A stretch of 55,836 bases of DNA from an uncultured Caryophanales bacterium (GTDB taxonomy: Bacteria > Bacillota_I > Bacilli_A > RFN20 > CAG-449): NCBI GenBank assembly GCA_945873815.1, contig CAMCEE010000014.1, positions 1 to 55,836 of the forward strand, written 5' to 3'. The notes beneath the pieces were generated by a model. That model searched no databases and had not been told where the DNA came from. It saw nothing but the letters and a program-made list of their open reading frames with translations. A program made the position numbers and the translations under genes. The first letter of the stretch is position 1. Every line of letters starts with the position of its first letter. Positions 41,200-49,970 of this stretch are shown in pieces.

Positions 41200-43590
41200 A
41201 TGTTAGCAAGTTATAATTTATTAAAAAAATATGTTGATTTAGATGGCATTACATACCAAGAAGTTGCTGATAGACTTACTTTTGCTGGATTAGAAGTAGA
41301 AGGCATTTCCTTTTTAGCGGAAGCGACAAATCTAGTAATTGGAGAAATCGTTGAATGCGAGAATCATCCTGATTCCGATCATTTACACATTTTAAAAGTA
41401 AATGAAGGAGATAAATACGGGATTAATCAAATTGTATGTGGAGCACCTAATGCTCGCGTTGGATTAAAAGTAATCGTTGCTAGACCTGGTGCAAGATTAG
41501 TTAAACACGATATTACGATTACACCTTCAAAGATTAGAGGTGTAGAATCTAATGGAATGTGTTGCGCATTATTCGAATTGGGCGTCGATAAATTATTCTT
41601 AAATGAAAAGCAAATTAATGGTATTGAAGAATTACCTGAAGATGCACCTATCGGAGAAGAAAATGTTTTAGGATATTTAGGCCTAGATGATATTGTATTT
41701 GATATAAATGTCCTTCCAAATAGATCTGATGCTCTTGCTTTATATTCTCTTGCAAGAGAAGTAGGAGCATTATTTAAACGTAAGGTTAATATTCCTGAAC
41801 CTAAAAAATATGATGAAGTTCCAACTAATTTTACAACTTCATCCGATACTCCTTGTTGCCCACAATTTTCTATTAAAGTTGTAAGAGATGTAGTGACAAA
41901 GCCATCTCCATTATGGCTACAAAGAGCATTAATGGCTCAAGGTATTAGAAGTATCAATAATATCGTCGACATTGGTAACTATGTTATGGTTTTGACAGGT
42001 CAACCTTTACATATGTATGATCTAGATAAATTGAAAGGTACTGATTTTTCTGTAAGTGAAGAATATGAGGGAACATTAGTTGCACTAGATGAAAAAGGAT
42101 ATGAGATTGGAAAAGGTGATTTAGTAGTTACTAATCATAAAGAACCTGTTTGTATTGCAGGTACGATGGGCTTATTAAGTGTTGCAGTTGATGAAAACAC
42201 CAAAAATATCGGTATTGAATCCGCAAATTTTAAATCAGCATCGATTAGAAGAACAAATAAGAAATTGGGTTTATCATCTGAATCAAGCGCTCACTTCCAA
42301 AAGGGAATCAATCCTTATCAAGATGAATTCGTTCTCGATTTAACTGCACAATTACTAGTTGAATTAGCTGATGCTAAGATTATTGAAAAAACTTCTAGAT
42401 ATTCTACTTTAGGAGTAAATGATACTAAGATTGATTGTTCTGTTTCATATATTAATAAGCGCTTAGGTGTTGATTTTGATGCTAATAAAGTCATTGATGT
42501 ATTAAAGACATTAAATATTAGGATTGAAGATTTTGATGGAGATAATTTCGTTGCATTCCCACCGGATTATCGTATTGATTTGAAATGTGATGCTGACTTG
42601 AGTGAAGAAGTAATTCGTTATGTTGGATTTAAAGAAATCGTTTCAAAACTTCCATTTATGCCAACTACAACGGGTGGTTTTACTCCAAATCAACAAAAAC
42701 GATTAGATATTCGTGAGATGCTAGTGAATAATGGATTGAATGAAATATTAACTTTTAACCTTGTCGCACCTAATTTTGATCATGATTTTGCACTTTTAAA
42801 CGCAAATGATGAACCATATGTTATTATGAATCCTATGACTGTTGATCATAGCGTAGTTCGTAGGAGCATTGTTCCAAGTGTTTTAGATACGATAAAATAC
42901 AATTTAGATCACCAACAAAAAGATTTAGCTTTCTTTGAAGTTGCAACAATCAATACAAAGAATTCAGATTTTGAAGAATTATGCATTGCATTAAACGGAA
43001 ATAAACATATAAGAGGAGAATTGGAGAAAAGACCATTTGATTTCTATGATATTCATGGATATTTAGAATCAATTCTTTCAATGTTAGGAATAGATAAGAA
43101 TAGATATAAAGAAACTAGACTTAAAGATTCTAAATTCTATCATCCTGGTAGAACTGTTCAAATTACTATTGGCAAAGAAGTTGTTGGGGTATGTGGTCAA
43201 ATTCATCCAAATTACGCAAAAGATCTTGGACCAACATTCGTTTTAGATTTGAATTTAACAAAAATATTTGATGTAAAAGTGTCGACACTTAAAATGGCAC
43301 AATTCTCCAAATATCCTTCAGTAAATCGTGACTATGCATTTATTGTGAATAAAAATGTTTTAGTTGGAGATATGATAAAAACGATTAAAAAGAATGCTCA
43401 TTCAATTATTAAAAATGTTGATGTATTCGATGTGTATATAAAATCTAATGAAGATGAAAAGATTTCAATTGCATTATCTCTTACTTATCAAGATGATAAT
43501 AAAACATTAACAGATTCTCAAATTAACGAAGTTGAAAATGCAGTATTACAAGCATTATTAAAAGAATATGGAGCAATATTAAGAGGATAA
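41200..43590 (+). CDS. pheT: phenylalanyl-tRNA synthetase beta subunit
   Basis: 796 aa, full length. Domains in order: N-terminal B1, the EMAP-like tRNA-binding domain (~40-150, HPDSDHLHILKVN), the B3/B4 editing domain (~200-400, with INNIVDIGNYVM), B5 (~400-480), the catalytic-like B6/B7 (~480-690) and the C-terminal ferredoxin-fold anticodon-binding domain (~700-796, FSKYPSVNRDYAFIVNKNV). It forms the alpha2-beta2 enzyme with PheS and edits Tyr-tRNA-Phe. Confidence 0.98.
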   Translation: MLASYNLLKKYVDLDGITYQEVADRLTFAGLEVEGISFLAEATNLVIGEIVECENHPDSDHLHILKVNEGDKYGINQIVCGAPNARVGLKVIVARPGARLVKHDITITPSKIRGVESNGMCCALFELGVDKLFLNEKQINGIEELPEDAPIGEENVLGYLGLDDIVFDINVLPNRSDALALYSLAREVGALFKRKVNIPEPKKYDEVPTNFTTSSDTPCCPQFSIKVVRDVVTKPSPLWLQRALMAQGIRSINNIVDIGNYVMVLTGQPLHMYDLDKLKGTDFSVSEEYEGTLVALDEKGYEIGKGDLVVTNHKEPVCIAGTMGLLSVAVDENTKNIGIESANFKSASIRRTNKKLGLSSESSAHFQKGINPYQDEFVLDLTAQLLVELADAKIIEKTSRYSTLGVNDTKIDCSVSYINKRLGVDFDANKVIDVLKTLNIRIEDFDGDNFVAFPPDYRIDLKCDADLSEEVIRYVGFKEIVSKLPFMPTTTGGFTPNQQKRLDIREMLVNNGLNEILTFNLVAPNFDHDFALLNANDEPYVIMNPMTVDHSVVRRSIVPSVLDTIKYNLDHQQKDLAFFEVATINTKNSDFEELCIALNGNKHIRGELEKRPFDFYDIHGYLESILSMLGIDKNRYKETRLKDSKFYHPGRTVQITIGKEVVGVCGQIHPNYAKDLGPTFVLDLNLTKIFDVKVSTLKMAQFSKYPSVNRDYAFIVNKNVLVGDMIKTIKKNAHSIIKNVDVFDVYIKSNEDEKISIALSLTYQDDNKTLTDSQINEVENAVLQALLKEYGAILRG

Positions 43591-43596
43591 TTCTAT

Positions 43597-44112
43597 ATGA
43601 TTCTATTAAAAAATGAAATTAAAAGTAAGAAAATTGTATCTATCGATGAAGATTTTAAAATTAAAGAGGAAGATTTAGAAGTATGTCACGATATTCTTGA
43701 AGTAAAGAATATTAAAGCAGAATTAAATGCACAATATGTCTCAGATTTAGTTGTTTGTAAATTGCATGTTATTGCAGATTTAGTTTTAAAATCAACTAGA
43801 ACTCTTAAACCGGTTGATTATCATATCGATGATAGCGATGAAATTACTTTATGCTTTGATAGTATCGATTACGATTTAGGTGAGGATATTTTAGAGATTA
43901 AAGATGATAATTATGATTTTTATCGAGATATTTTCTCACTTGTTGTTACTAACATTCCATTAAAAATTATTGGAAAAGATGATCCGGATTATCAAGAAGG
44001 AGATAATTGGGAAGTTATCACAGAAGAAGAATATAATAAAAGAAAAAAAGAAAGCATCGATCCTCGAATGGCTCAATTTGCAAATATCAATCTTGATGAC
44101 GACGATGAATGA
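43597..44112 (+). CDS. DUF177/YceD family protein
   Basis: 171 aa. The YceD/YlbN pattern is recognisable: ILEVKNIKAELNAQYVSDLVVCKLHVIADLVLKSTRTLKPVDY and a C-terminal DPRMAQFANI. Family members usually lie directly before rpmF (ribosomal protein L32) and are tied to 23S rRNA handling. Here no rpmF follows; two terminators do. The usual Cys residues of the family's metal-binding-like segment are partly kept. It ends in a TGA stop. Confidence 0.8.
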   Translation: MILLKNEIKSKKIVSIDEDFKIKEEDLEVCHDILEVKNIKAELNAQYVSDLVVCKLHVIADLVLKSTRTLKPVDYHIDDSDEITLCFDSIDYDLGEDILEIKDDNYDFYRDIFSLVVTNIPLKIIGKDDPDYQEGDNWEVITEEEYNKRKKESIDPRMAQFANINLDDDDE

Positions 44113-44120
44113 TTTAGTGT

Positions 44121-44146
44121 AACGCGATATTATGTATCGCGTTTTT
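44121..44146 (+). terminator. terminator after the DUF177 gene
   Basis: A perfect 9-bp stem AACGCGATA (44121-44129) with TATCGCGTT (44135-44143), then T. Confidence 0.85.
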
Positions 44147-44166
44147 CTTTTTACTATAGAACTAAT

Positions 44167-44191
44167 AAGCTCGGTTTCTCGAGCTTTTTTT
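44167..44191 (+). terminator. second terminator after the DUF177 gene
   Basis: AAGCTCG (44167-44173) with CGAGCTT (44180-44186), then seven Ts; it insulates the mraZ promoter. Confidence 0.82.
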
Positions 44192-44222
44192 GATAAAAAA
44201 CATAAAAAAATCATTATTTGTA

Positions 44223-44251
44223 TTTACAAAGTGGGGTAATGTGGGTATAAT
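44223..44251 (+). promoter_or_regulatory. mraZ promoter
   Basis: -35 TTTACA (44223-44228), an exact 17-bp spacer and -10 TATAAT (44246-44251). MraZ boxes overlap both elements. Confidence 0.8.
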
Positions 44252-44276
44252 GTGGTTAGAAATGGAACAAAGTGGA
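44228..44276 (+). promoter_or_regulatory. MraZ operator: GTGG boxes with ten-base period
   Basis: GTGG or ATGG cores start at 44231, 44241, 44252, 44262 and 44272, most preceded by AA(A/T). MraZ binds direct repeats of TGGG (AAAGTG-type in mollicutes) spaced by one helical turn just before its own gene. The first three boxes sit on the promoter and the last one on the SD. Confidence 0.7.
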
Positions 44277-44285
44277 GGGGAAATT

Positions 44286-44723
44286 ATGTTTTTCATTGGT
44301 ACATATTCACATAATTTAGATGATAAGTCCCGTTTAATTTTGCCCTCTAAACTTAGAGAAAAGCTTGGTGGTACAGTATACGTGAGCTTAGGATTAGATA
44401 AATGTTTGGCTGTATATCCAGAAGAAGTTTTCGAACAAATGGCAAAACAATTGTCTACTGTTTCATCTCTAAATGCAGAGAATAGATCTTACAAAAGAAT
44501 ATTCTTCTCAAGTTCGTATCAATGTGATGTCGATAAGCAAGGTAGAATTCAATTAACAAAGGATTCACTTGAAAAATGTAACATTAAAAAAGATGTCATG
44601 ATTATCGGAGTCGAAGATCATATTGAGATTTGGGATAAAGAAAGATTCTATCAAATGGAAGAAGAAAATGAAGCAGCATATGAGAGTAACGCTGCAAAAA
44701 TCTTCGAAAGTAAAGGTGAATAA
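44286..44723 (+). CDS. mraZ: transcriptional regulator MraZ
   Basis: 145 aa from the ATG at 44286, chosen for GGAGGGG (44274-44280) and because homology starts at MFFIGTYSHNLDDKSRLILPSKLRE; longer starts would read through the promoter. Two AbrB-like SpoVT halves: the first (~1-60) with the DxKxR motif DDKSRLILP, the second (~70-130) with DVDKQGRIQL. MraZ forms a ring, binds repeats before the dcw cluster and autoregulates. It is followed by rsmH after 5 nt. Confidence 0.96.
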   Translation: MFFIGTYSHNLDDKSRLILPSKLREKLGGTVYVSLGLDKCLAVYPEEVFEQMAKQLSTVSSLNAENRSYKRIFFSSSYQCDVDKQGRIQLTKDSLEKCNIKKDVMIIGVEDHIEIWDKERFYQMEEENEAAYESNAAKIFESKGE

Positions 44724-44728
44724 ATAAT

Positions 44729-45655
44729 ATGGAATATAAACATATACCTGTATTATTAGAAGAAACAATCAATGGATTAAATATTAATCCTAATAAAATA
44801 TATGTCGATTGCACCTTAGGTCGAGGAGGACATTCGAGTGAAATTCTTAAAAGATTGGACAAAGGTCATCTATATTGCTTTGATCAAGATGAACAAGCGA
44901 TAAAAGAGAGTAAAGAGAGATTAGAAGCTATATCTAATTCCTTCACTCTAATAAATGATAATTTTGTAAATCTTAAAAAAAGATTAAATGAATTAGGAAT
45001 TAATAAAATCGATGGATGTTTATTTGATTTAGGTGTAAGCTCTGCACAATTTGATGAATCAGATCGAGGTTTCTCTTATAGATTCGATGCAAGACTAGAT
45101 ATGAGAATGAATCAAAAAAATGATTTATCAGCTTACGAAGTAGTTAATTCTTATCCACTAAAGAAGATAACTGAAATAATCAGGAATTATGGAGAGGAAC
45201 CATTTGCTTACAATATCGCAAATGCAATTGTAAAAAAGAGAAGTGAAAAACCAATTGAAACAACACTTGAATTAGTAGATGTTATAAAAAGTGCACTTCC
45301 AAAAAAAGTCTTATCTAAGCCTGGACATCCAGCAAAGCAAACATTTCAAGCTATAAGAATAGAAGTAAACAATGAATTAGGAGTATTAGAAAACGCATTG
45401 AAAGATGCAGCAGAACTATTAAATAGCAAAGGGAGAATTGCAGTAATTACATTTAATTCTCTTGAAGATAGAATTGTCAAACAATTCTTCAAATCTCTAA
45501 CACAAGTTGAATCAACATCAAGATATTTGCCTCCTGTAGAACAAGAAATAAACTATGTATTAGTTAATAAAAAGGTAATTGTCGCAAGTGAAGAAGAATT
45601 AGAAAGAAATAATCGCGCTAAACCAGCAAAATTACGAATTCTAGAAAGGATTTAA
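44729..45655 (+). CDS. rsmH: 16S rRNA (cytosine1402-N4)-methyltransferase RsmH
   Basis: 308 aa. The SAM-binding fold shows KHIPVLLEETINGLN, VDCTLGRGGHSSEIL, FDQDEQAI and the family signature CLFDLGVSSAQFDESDRGFSY, then KTFQAIRIEVNNEL in the form KQTFQAIRIEVNNELGVLE. Methylates C1402 of 16S rRNA. The second gene of the mraZ block, with AAAGGTGA as SD. Confidence 0.97.
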   Translation: MEYKHIPVLLEETINGLNINPNKIYVDCTLGRGGHSSEILKRLDKGHLYCFDQDEQAIKESKERLEAISNSFTLINDNFVNLKKRLNELGINKIDGCLFDLGVSSAQFDESDRGFSYRFDARLDMRMNQKNDLSAYEVVNSYPLKKITEIIRNYGEEPFAYNIANAIVKKRSEKPIETTLELVDVIKSALPKKVLSKPGHPAKQTFQAIRIEVNNELGVLENALKDAAELLNSKGRIAVITFNSLEDRIVKQFFKSLTQVESTSRYLPPVEQEINYVLVNKKVIVASEEELERNNRAKPAKLRILERI

Positions 45656-45659
45656 GATT

Positions 45660-45872
45660 ATGAAAAACAAAATTGAAAAAAGAAACATGACAGGATTTGA
45701 TTACAAAGCAAGAAGATTAGGAATAATTGGTGCAGCAATCTTTGTTTTATCATTAGCAGTTGCTCTCCCAATAGCAGGTTCTATCTCCACTTCGAATACA
45801 AAAATGGAAATCGAAATCCAACAATTAAAAGATGAAATCAGAAACGACAATATCGTTGTTGAAAATAAATAG
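45660..45872 (+). CDS. ftsL: short FtsL-like protein
   Basis: 70 aa. A basic N-terminus (1-18), one transmembrane helix (~19-41) and a short coiled-coil-like tail (EIEIQQLKDEIRNDN). By position after rsmH and by topology it corresponds to FtsL, but the periplasmic coiled coil is only about 25 residues against about 60 or more in Bacillus FtsL (117 aa). FtsL pairs with DivIC and DivIB to activate septal wall synthesis. SD AAAGGA lies before the ATG. The class B PBP gene that normally follows is missing. Confidence 0.65.
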   Translation: MKNKIEKRNMTGFDYKARRLGIIGAAIFVLSLAVALPIAGSISTSNTKMEIEIQQLKDEIRNDNIVVENK

Positions 45873-45883
45873 AGGTGATTTCT

Positions 45884-46099
45884 ATGAAATTTGATTTTGC
45901 ATTACGATCTTTATTTGTTATTGATTTATGGTTTGCAATGTCTATCATAACTAGTATTATATTTGAAATGACTTTAATCTCACAATTTAATGGTCTTATA
46001 TCATTAAGTATTTTGATTGTCGGTGTGATTATTAATTTGTTTGTAATAATACGACTTATGAACATTAGAAAAGTAAGAAAACAAAAGATAAACAATTAA
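45884..46099 (+). CDS. small two-helix membrane protein
   Basis: 71 aa from the ATG at 45884, preceded by AGAGGTGA; the earlier GTG at 45875 is part of that SD. Two transmembrane helices (~9-30 and ~37-58), ending in a very basic RLMNIRKVRKQKINN tail. Not recognised. It takes the slot where the division PBP normally lies, but is far too small to replace it. Confidence 0.65.
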   Translation: MKFDFALRSLFVIDLWFAMSIITSIIFEMTLISQFNGLISLSILIVGVIINLFVIIRLMNIRKVRKQKINN

Positions 46100-46128
46100 A
46101 CTTTCATTGAAAAATGAAGGTTTTTTTT
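46099..46128 (+). terminator. terminator of the mraZ block
   Basis: AACTTTCATT (46099-46108) pairs with AATGAAGG(TT) (46113-46122) with one G-U pair and a GAAA tetraloop, then a T run. Confidence 0.82.
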
Positions 46129-46140
46129 AAATATGAGTGT

Positions 46141-46174
46141 TTATTATTTAATAAAATAATAAAAATGTTATAAT
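46141..46174 (+). promoter_or_regulatory. ftsK upstream region: palindrome and extended -10
   Basis: TGTTATAAT (46166-46174) is an extended -10. Just upstream, a perfect 9-bp inverted repeat (46141-46149 with 46154-46162) covers the -35 position; being pure A/T it may be chance. Confidence 0.5.
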
Positions 46175-46191
46175 AAAAAAGGGTGGAAAAT

Positions 46192-48765
46192 ATGGAAAAT
46201 AAATTCAAAAAACCTAAAAATAATTCATTAATGACAAACGAAGTTGAATATATATTGATTGGTTTAATGTTATTACTTATATCAATAATTGGATTATTGA
46301 ATAAAGGTCCAGTAGGTAACTTTTTGACTTATATTGGAGTCTATCTTTTTGGCGCATTTTATTTCATTGTTTTCCTATTTTTAATCGTTGTTTCAGTATA
46401 TATGATGATTAAGAAAAAAAACTTAAGAATTCGATTAAATATGGTTTTATTAGGCTTTGTTTTAATCTATTTAGCAACGATTATCGCTTCATCAACTAGT
46501 AATTCGGAAATTAGATTTAATAACTTAATTGAAGTTTATAATGAGCATATTGCAGTTGTTTCAAGTAAATTGTTTGTTGTAGATTCAATTTCTAATCTAT
46601 CGGTTGTCGGTGGTGGATTTATTGGTTATAGTCTAAAAGCTTTACTAAATACGTGCATTACGAACGTTGGAACTAATATTGTTGTGATTGTCTTTATGAT
46701 TGTTGGATTAATTCTTACATTAAAGGACGCAATTATTTATATTGTTAAATTCTTCGCTTCATTAATTAAAAAAGGTAAAGAAAAAAAGAAAAATAAAATG
46801 AATGAAGAAGATAATAAACCTAAAATAGATGAAAATGAGAATAGTGACATTCCTCCTTACATTGAAAGAAAGCCTCATGAAGTTTTCGTTACTCCTCTTG
46901 CACCTATTAAAGATGAAATTGTTAATGAACCTCATAGTGATTTAGTTGATACTCCTATTACTAATTCATATTTTGATGAGATAGAGGATAAGGAAGAAAA
47001 TAATGTAAACGATTATAAAACGGAAACTAATATTGAAGAACTTGATGTTCCTGTAAGAGAAGAAACTAATATCAAAGATTATTTTGCAGATAATATAGAT
47101 GAGGAAAATAATGATATTAATTTAGGAAATAATAAGAGTGAAGAGAAGATTGTTCAACCTCTTCAAGAGGAAATACCTTCTAAAGAAATATCTGTAGCAA
47201 ACGATTATTTTACTCCTAATTCACAAGATAATACTATTGAAGTTCCACATGAAGAAATAAAGAAAGAAGATACTATTGTGCCTCAACAAAATAAGGAAGA
47301 GTTAAAAAAAGAAATTAATAAACAAGTAAAGAAAAAATTTGTTTTACCATCTTCTGATTTATTAAAATATCACGCTCATGAAGATACGAGAATTTTAAAT
47401 GAAAATGAGGCTGCACTTAAAGTCGATAAGATTAATCGTACATTCCTTCAATACAAAATTGGTGCGCAAGTTATTTCATATACGATTGGTCCTTCTGTCA
47501 CTAGATTTAATATTAAGATGAATGAGGGCGTTAGAGTCAATACTTTAGCATCTATAACTAATGAAATTTCCATTGCACTTAATGGAGATAAATCGGTTAG
47601 ATTGGAACTTATCGTTGAAGGAAGGGATACTTCATCAATTGAAGTTGGAAATAAAAAGGCAACTCCTGTCTCATTTAAAGAATGTTTTGATGCGATTAAG
47701 GATCGTACCTCGGAAAAGGATAAATTATTGATTCCTTTAGGAAAAGATATTGAGAATCAAGTAGTAACTACTTATATGAATGAATTACCACATTTATTAG
47801 TCGCTGGTACAACCGGTTCAGGTAAATCAGTTTTTGTTAATTCAATCATCTCAACGTTCATTATGAGAAATACTCCTGATGAATTAAAATTAGTTCTTGT
47901 TGATCCTAAAAAAGTTGAATTTAAGCCTTTTTCTAATATTCCACATCTATTATGCCCAATTATTACAGAAGCTAGTGAAGCATCTGCATTACTCAAAAAA
48001 CTTTGTGATGAAATGGATGATCGTTATGAACAAATGTCTCTTAGAAGCGTATCAAAGATTTCCGACTATAATGAACTTGCAGAAGCAAGGGGATTCCCAA
48101 AATTACCTTCTATAGTATTAATAATCGATGAATATGCAGATTTAATAACTAAAAACGCCAAAGAAATTGAAGGTAATGTTCAAAGAATTTGTCAAAAAGC
48201 TAGAGCAGCAGGTATTTATTTAATTCTATGTACTCAACGTCCATCTGTTAACGTTGTTACAGGTGATATAAAAGCAGTTATTCCTTCTCGTATTGCATTA
48301 TTAGTTCCTCAAGCAAATGACTCTAAGGTTATATTAGATCAAACTGGGGCAGAATCACTTCTAGGATATGGTGATATGTTATGTCAAATTCCAAAAAGAA
48401 ATGGCTTAGTACGTGTTCAAAGCCCTCTTATCACAGGAGTTGAAATTGCGGATATATGTGATTATTTAAGAGCGCAACAAGAAGTTGAATATGATAGTAG
48501 ATTCTGCAATTTGGTTCAAAAAGTAGAATCAAATCAAATATTTGGAGAAAGAACAATGGAACTAGATGAATTATATGAAGAAGCAAAAGAGCATGTCTTA
48601 AAAACTAGAATTGCTTCGACAAGTAACCTTCAATCATATTTTAGAATCGGTTTTGCTCGTGCGGATGCTATTTTGTATTCTTTAGAGCAAAATGGTGTAG
48701 TAAAAAGGGTAAATGGTAATAGAAGAATTGTAGTTGGACCAAGTGAAGAAAGCGATGAAGAATAG
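46192..48765 (+). CDS. ftsK: DNA translocase FtsK/SpoIIIE
   Basis: 857 aa from the ATG at 46192 (GGGTGG 6 nt upstream). Four N-terminal membrane helices (~15-195) anchor it at the septum; a Glu/Asn/Pro-rich linker (~200-375) is followed by the motor: alpha domain (~395-490), Walker A VAGTTGSGKSVFVN, VDPKKVEF, Walker B IVLIIDEYADL and TQRPSVNVVTG. The C-terminal gamma winged helix (~790-845) STSNLQSYFRIGFARADAILYSLEQNGVV reads polar DNA motifs. It clears chromosome DNA from the septum and, in spore formers, pumps it into the forespore. Confidence 0.97.
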   Translation: MENKFKKPKNNSLMTNEVEYILIGLMLLLISIIGLLNKGPVGNFLTYIGVYLFGAFYFIVFLFLIVVSVYMMIKKKNLRIRLNMVLLGFVLIYLATIIASSTSNSEIRFNNLIEVYNEHIAVVSSKLFVVDSISNLSVVGGGFIGYSLKALLNTCITNVGTNIVVIVFMIVGLILTLKDAIIYIVKFFASLIKKGKEKKKNKMNEEDNKPKIDENENSDIPPYIERKPHEVFVTPLAPIKDEIVNEPHSDLVDTPITNSYFDEIEDKEENNVNDYKTETNIEELDVPVREETNIKDYFADNIDEENNDINLGNNKSEEKIVQPLQEEIPSKEISVANDYFTPNSQDNTIEVPHEEIKKEDTIVPQQNKEELKKEINKQVKKKFVLPSSDLLKYHAHEDTRILNENEAALKVDKINRTFLQYKIGAQVISYTIGPSVTRFNIKMNEGVRVNTLASITNEISIALNGDKSVRLELIVEGRDTSSIEVGNKKATPVSFKECFDAIKDRTSEKDKLLIPLGKDIENQVVTTYMNELPHLLVAGTTGSGKSVFVNSIISTFIMRNTPDELKLVLVDPKKVEFKPFSNIPHLLCPIITEASEASALLKKLCDEMDDRYEQMSLRSVSKISDYNELAEARGFPKLPSIVLIIDEYADLITKNAKEIEGNVQRICQKARAAGIYLILCTQRPSVNVVTGDIKAVIPSRIALLVPQANDSKVILDQTGAESLLGYGDMLCQIPKRNGLVRVQSPLITGVEIADICDYLRAQQEVEYDSRFCNLVQKVESNQIFGERTMELDELYEEAKEHVLKTRIASTSNLQSYFRIGFARADAILYSLEQNGVVKRVNGNRRIVVGPSEESDEE

Positions 48766-49966
48766 TTTATTTATCAAGAATGAAAAATTTATTACAGATT
48801 ATTGCATGATTTCAAGGGTTATTCCTTTAGAGATAATAAAAGAGAATCCTTCGCTTGCAACAGTTTATGCTAGAATAATTCTTAAATCATTAAAGAATAT
48901 TCAAGGGATAAAAGCGTACCATGATTTTATTCATGAAAATTATGGTGCCTCTTTTATCTATAGAAACTATTTAATGGGAGATTTCGATTATTTGGGCATT
49001 TGTTTTGAATGCAATTCAAAGAAATATCTTCCCCAAAATTTTGATGCATTTCTTCATCTTGTCGATGAAGCAAAAATAGCTTTTATGGAAGAACCGATTT
49101 TTGATGAAGAATTAATAAATCGTAATAAGGAAGAACTTATTGAATACATAAAAAAATCATCTAAAGTCCCTTATAAAATCTGTTACAAAAACGTCTATTC
49201 TCAACTGGATCCAGAACATCGAATAAATTTTGAACTTATTGGTACTATTAAGCAAGTAGAAGAAGTTAATAAAGATTCCCTTATTGATTTCCATCATAAA
49301 ATAAGTAAATATCCAATTTCTTTTATTTATCAAGGAAATAACGAATTTCATCAATTTGAATTATTAAAGGATATCTTTAAAGATGATTTTGAACTTCCAG
49401 TTTATAAAGATGTTCCGATAGGAAAGAATGGTTACATATATGGAGAACAAGATTTCGACAATCCTCATTCCTATTTAATAATGCTTTATAGCATCGACTT
49501 TGAATATTCTTTAAGGAAAAACTACATTTTAAGATTATTAAATGAGACTATTGGTGGATCTAATTCAATCTTATTTGATGAAATAAGAGAGAAAAGAGGT
49601 TTATGTTATTCTATTAATTCTTTGAATCTTTCTTCTGAAAAAATCATCGAGATCACAACGCAAATTAGTAAAAATAATGTTAGTAAAACAATTAAAGCGA
49701 TTGATGAAATATTATCTAATTATGATAAATATTGTGATGAATCGTATTTTGAAATCGCAAAAATGGATTTAATCTCTCAACTTATCGAAGTAGAGGATAG
49801 TGCGATTTCTACTTTTAATAATAACGTATCCATTTTATATAAAAGAGGTAGAATATATAATTTTAAAGAATGTATTGAAGCAATTGAGAGTATTCAATAC
49901 GAGGATGTTCTTGACCTTGCAAAAACGTTATGCAAACAATCAACTTATGTTGTAAAAGGAAAATAA
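48755..49966 (+). CDS. ymfF: M16 peptidase-like protein, YmfF type
   Basis: 403 aa from the ATG at 48755, overlapping ftsK by 11 nt. It has the M16 fold but no HxxEH zinc motif, as for the inactive subunit of M16 pairs. The C-terminal half includes RLLNETIGGSNSILFDEIREKRGLCYSINS, the conserved R/Y region of M16B proteins. It pairs with the active subunit encoded next. The spoIIIE/ymfF/ymfH neighbourhood is also seen in Bacillus. Confidence 0.85.
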   Translation: MKNSLFIKNEKFITDYCMISRVIPLEIIKENPSLATVYARIILKSLKNIQGIKAYHDFIHENYGASFIYRNYLMGDFDYLGICFECNSKKYLPQNFDAFLHLVDEAKIAFMEEPIFDEELINRNKEELIEYIKKSSKVPYKICYKNVYSQLDPEHRINFELIGTIKQVEEVNKDSLIDFHHKISKYPISFIYQGNNEFHQFELLKDIFKDDFELPVYKDVPIGKNGYIYGEQDFDNPHSYLIMLYSIDFEYSLRKNYILRLLNETIGGSNSILFDEIREKRGLCYSINSLNLSSEKIIEITTQISKNNVSKTIKAIDEILSNYDKYCDESYFEIAKMDLISQLIEVEDSAISTFNNNVSILYKRGRIYNFKECIEAIESIQYEDVLDLAKTLCKQSTYVVKGK

Positions 49967-49970
49967 ACAT

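Noticed and set aside
44190-44285. Longer MraZ start
   Set aside because: It would translate the promoter and MraZ boxes; homology and SD fix the start at 44286.
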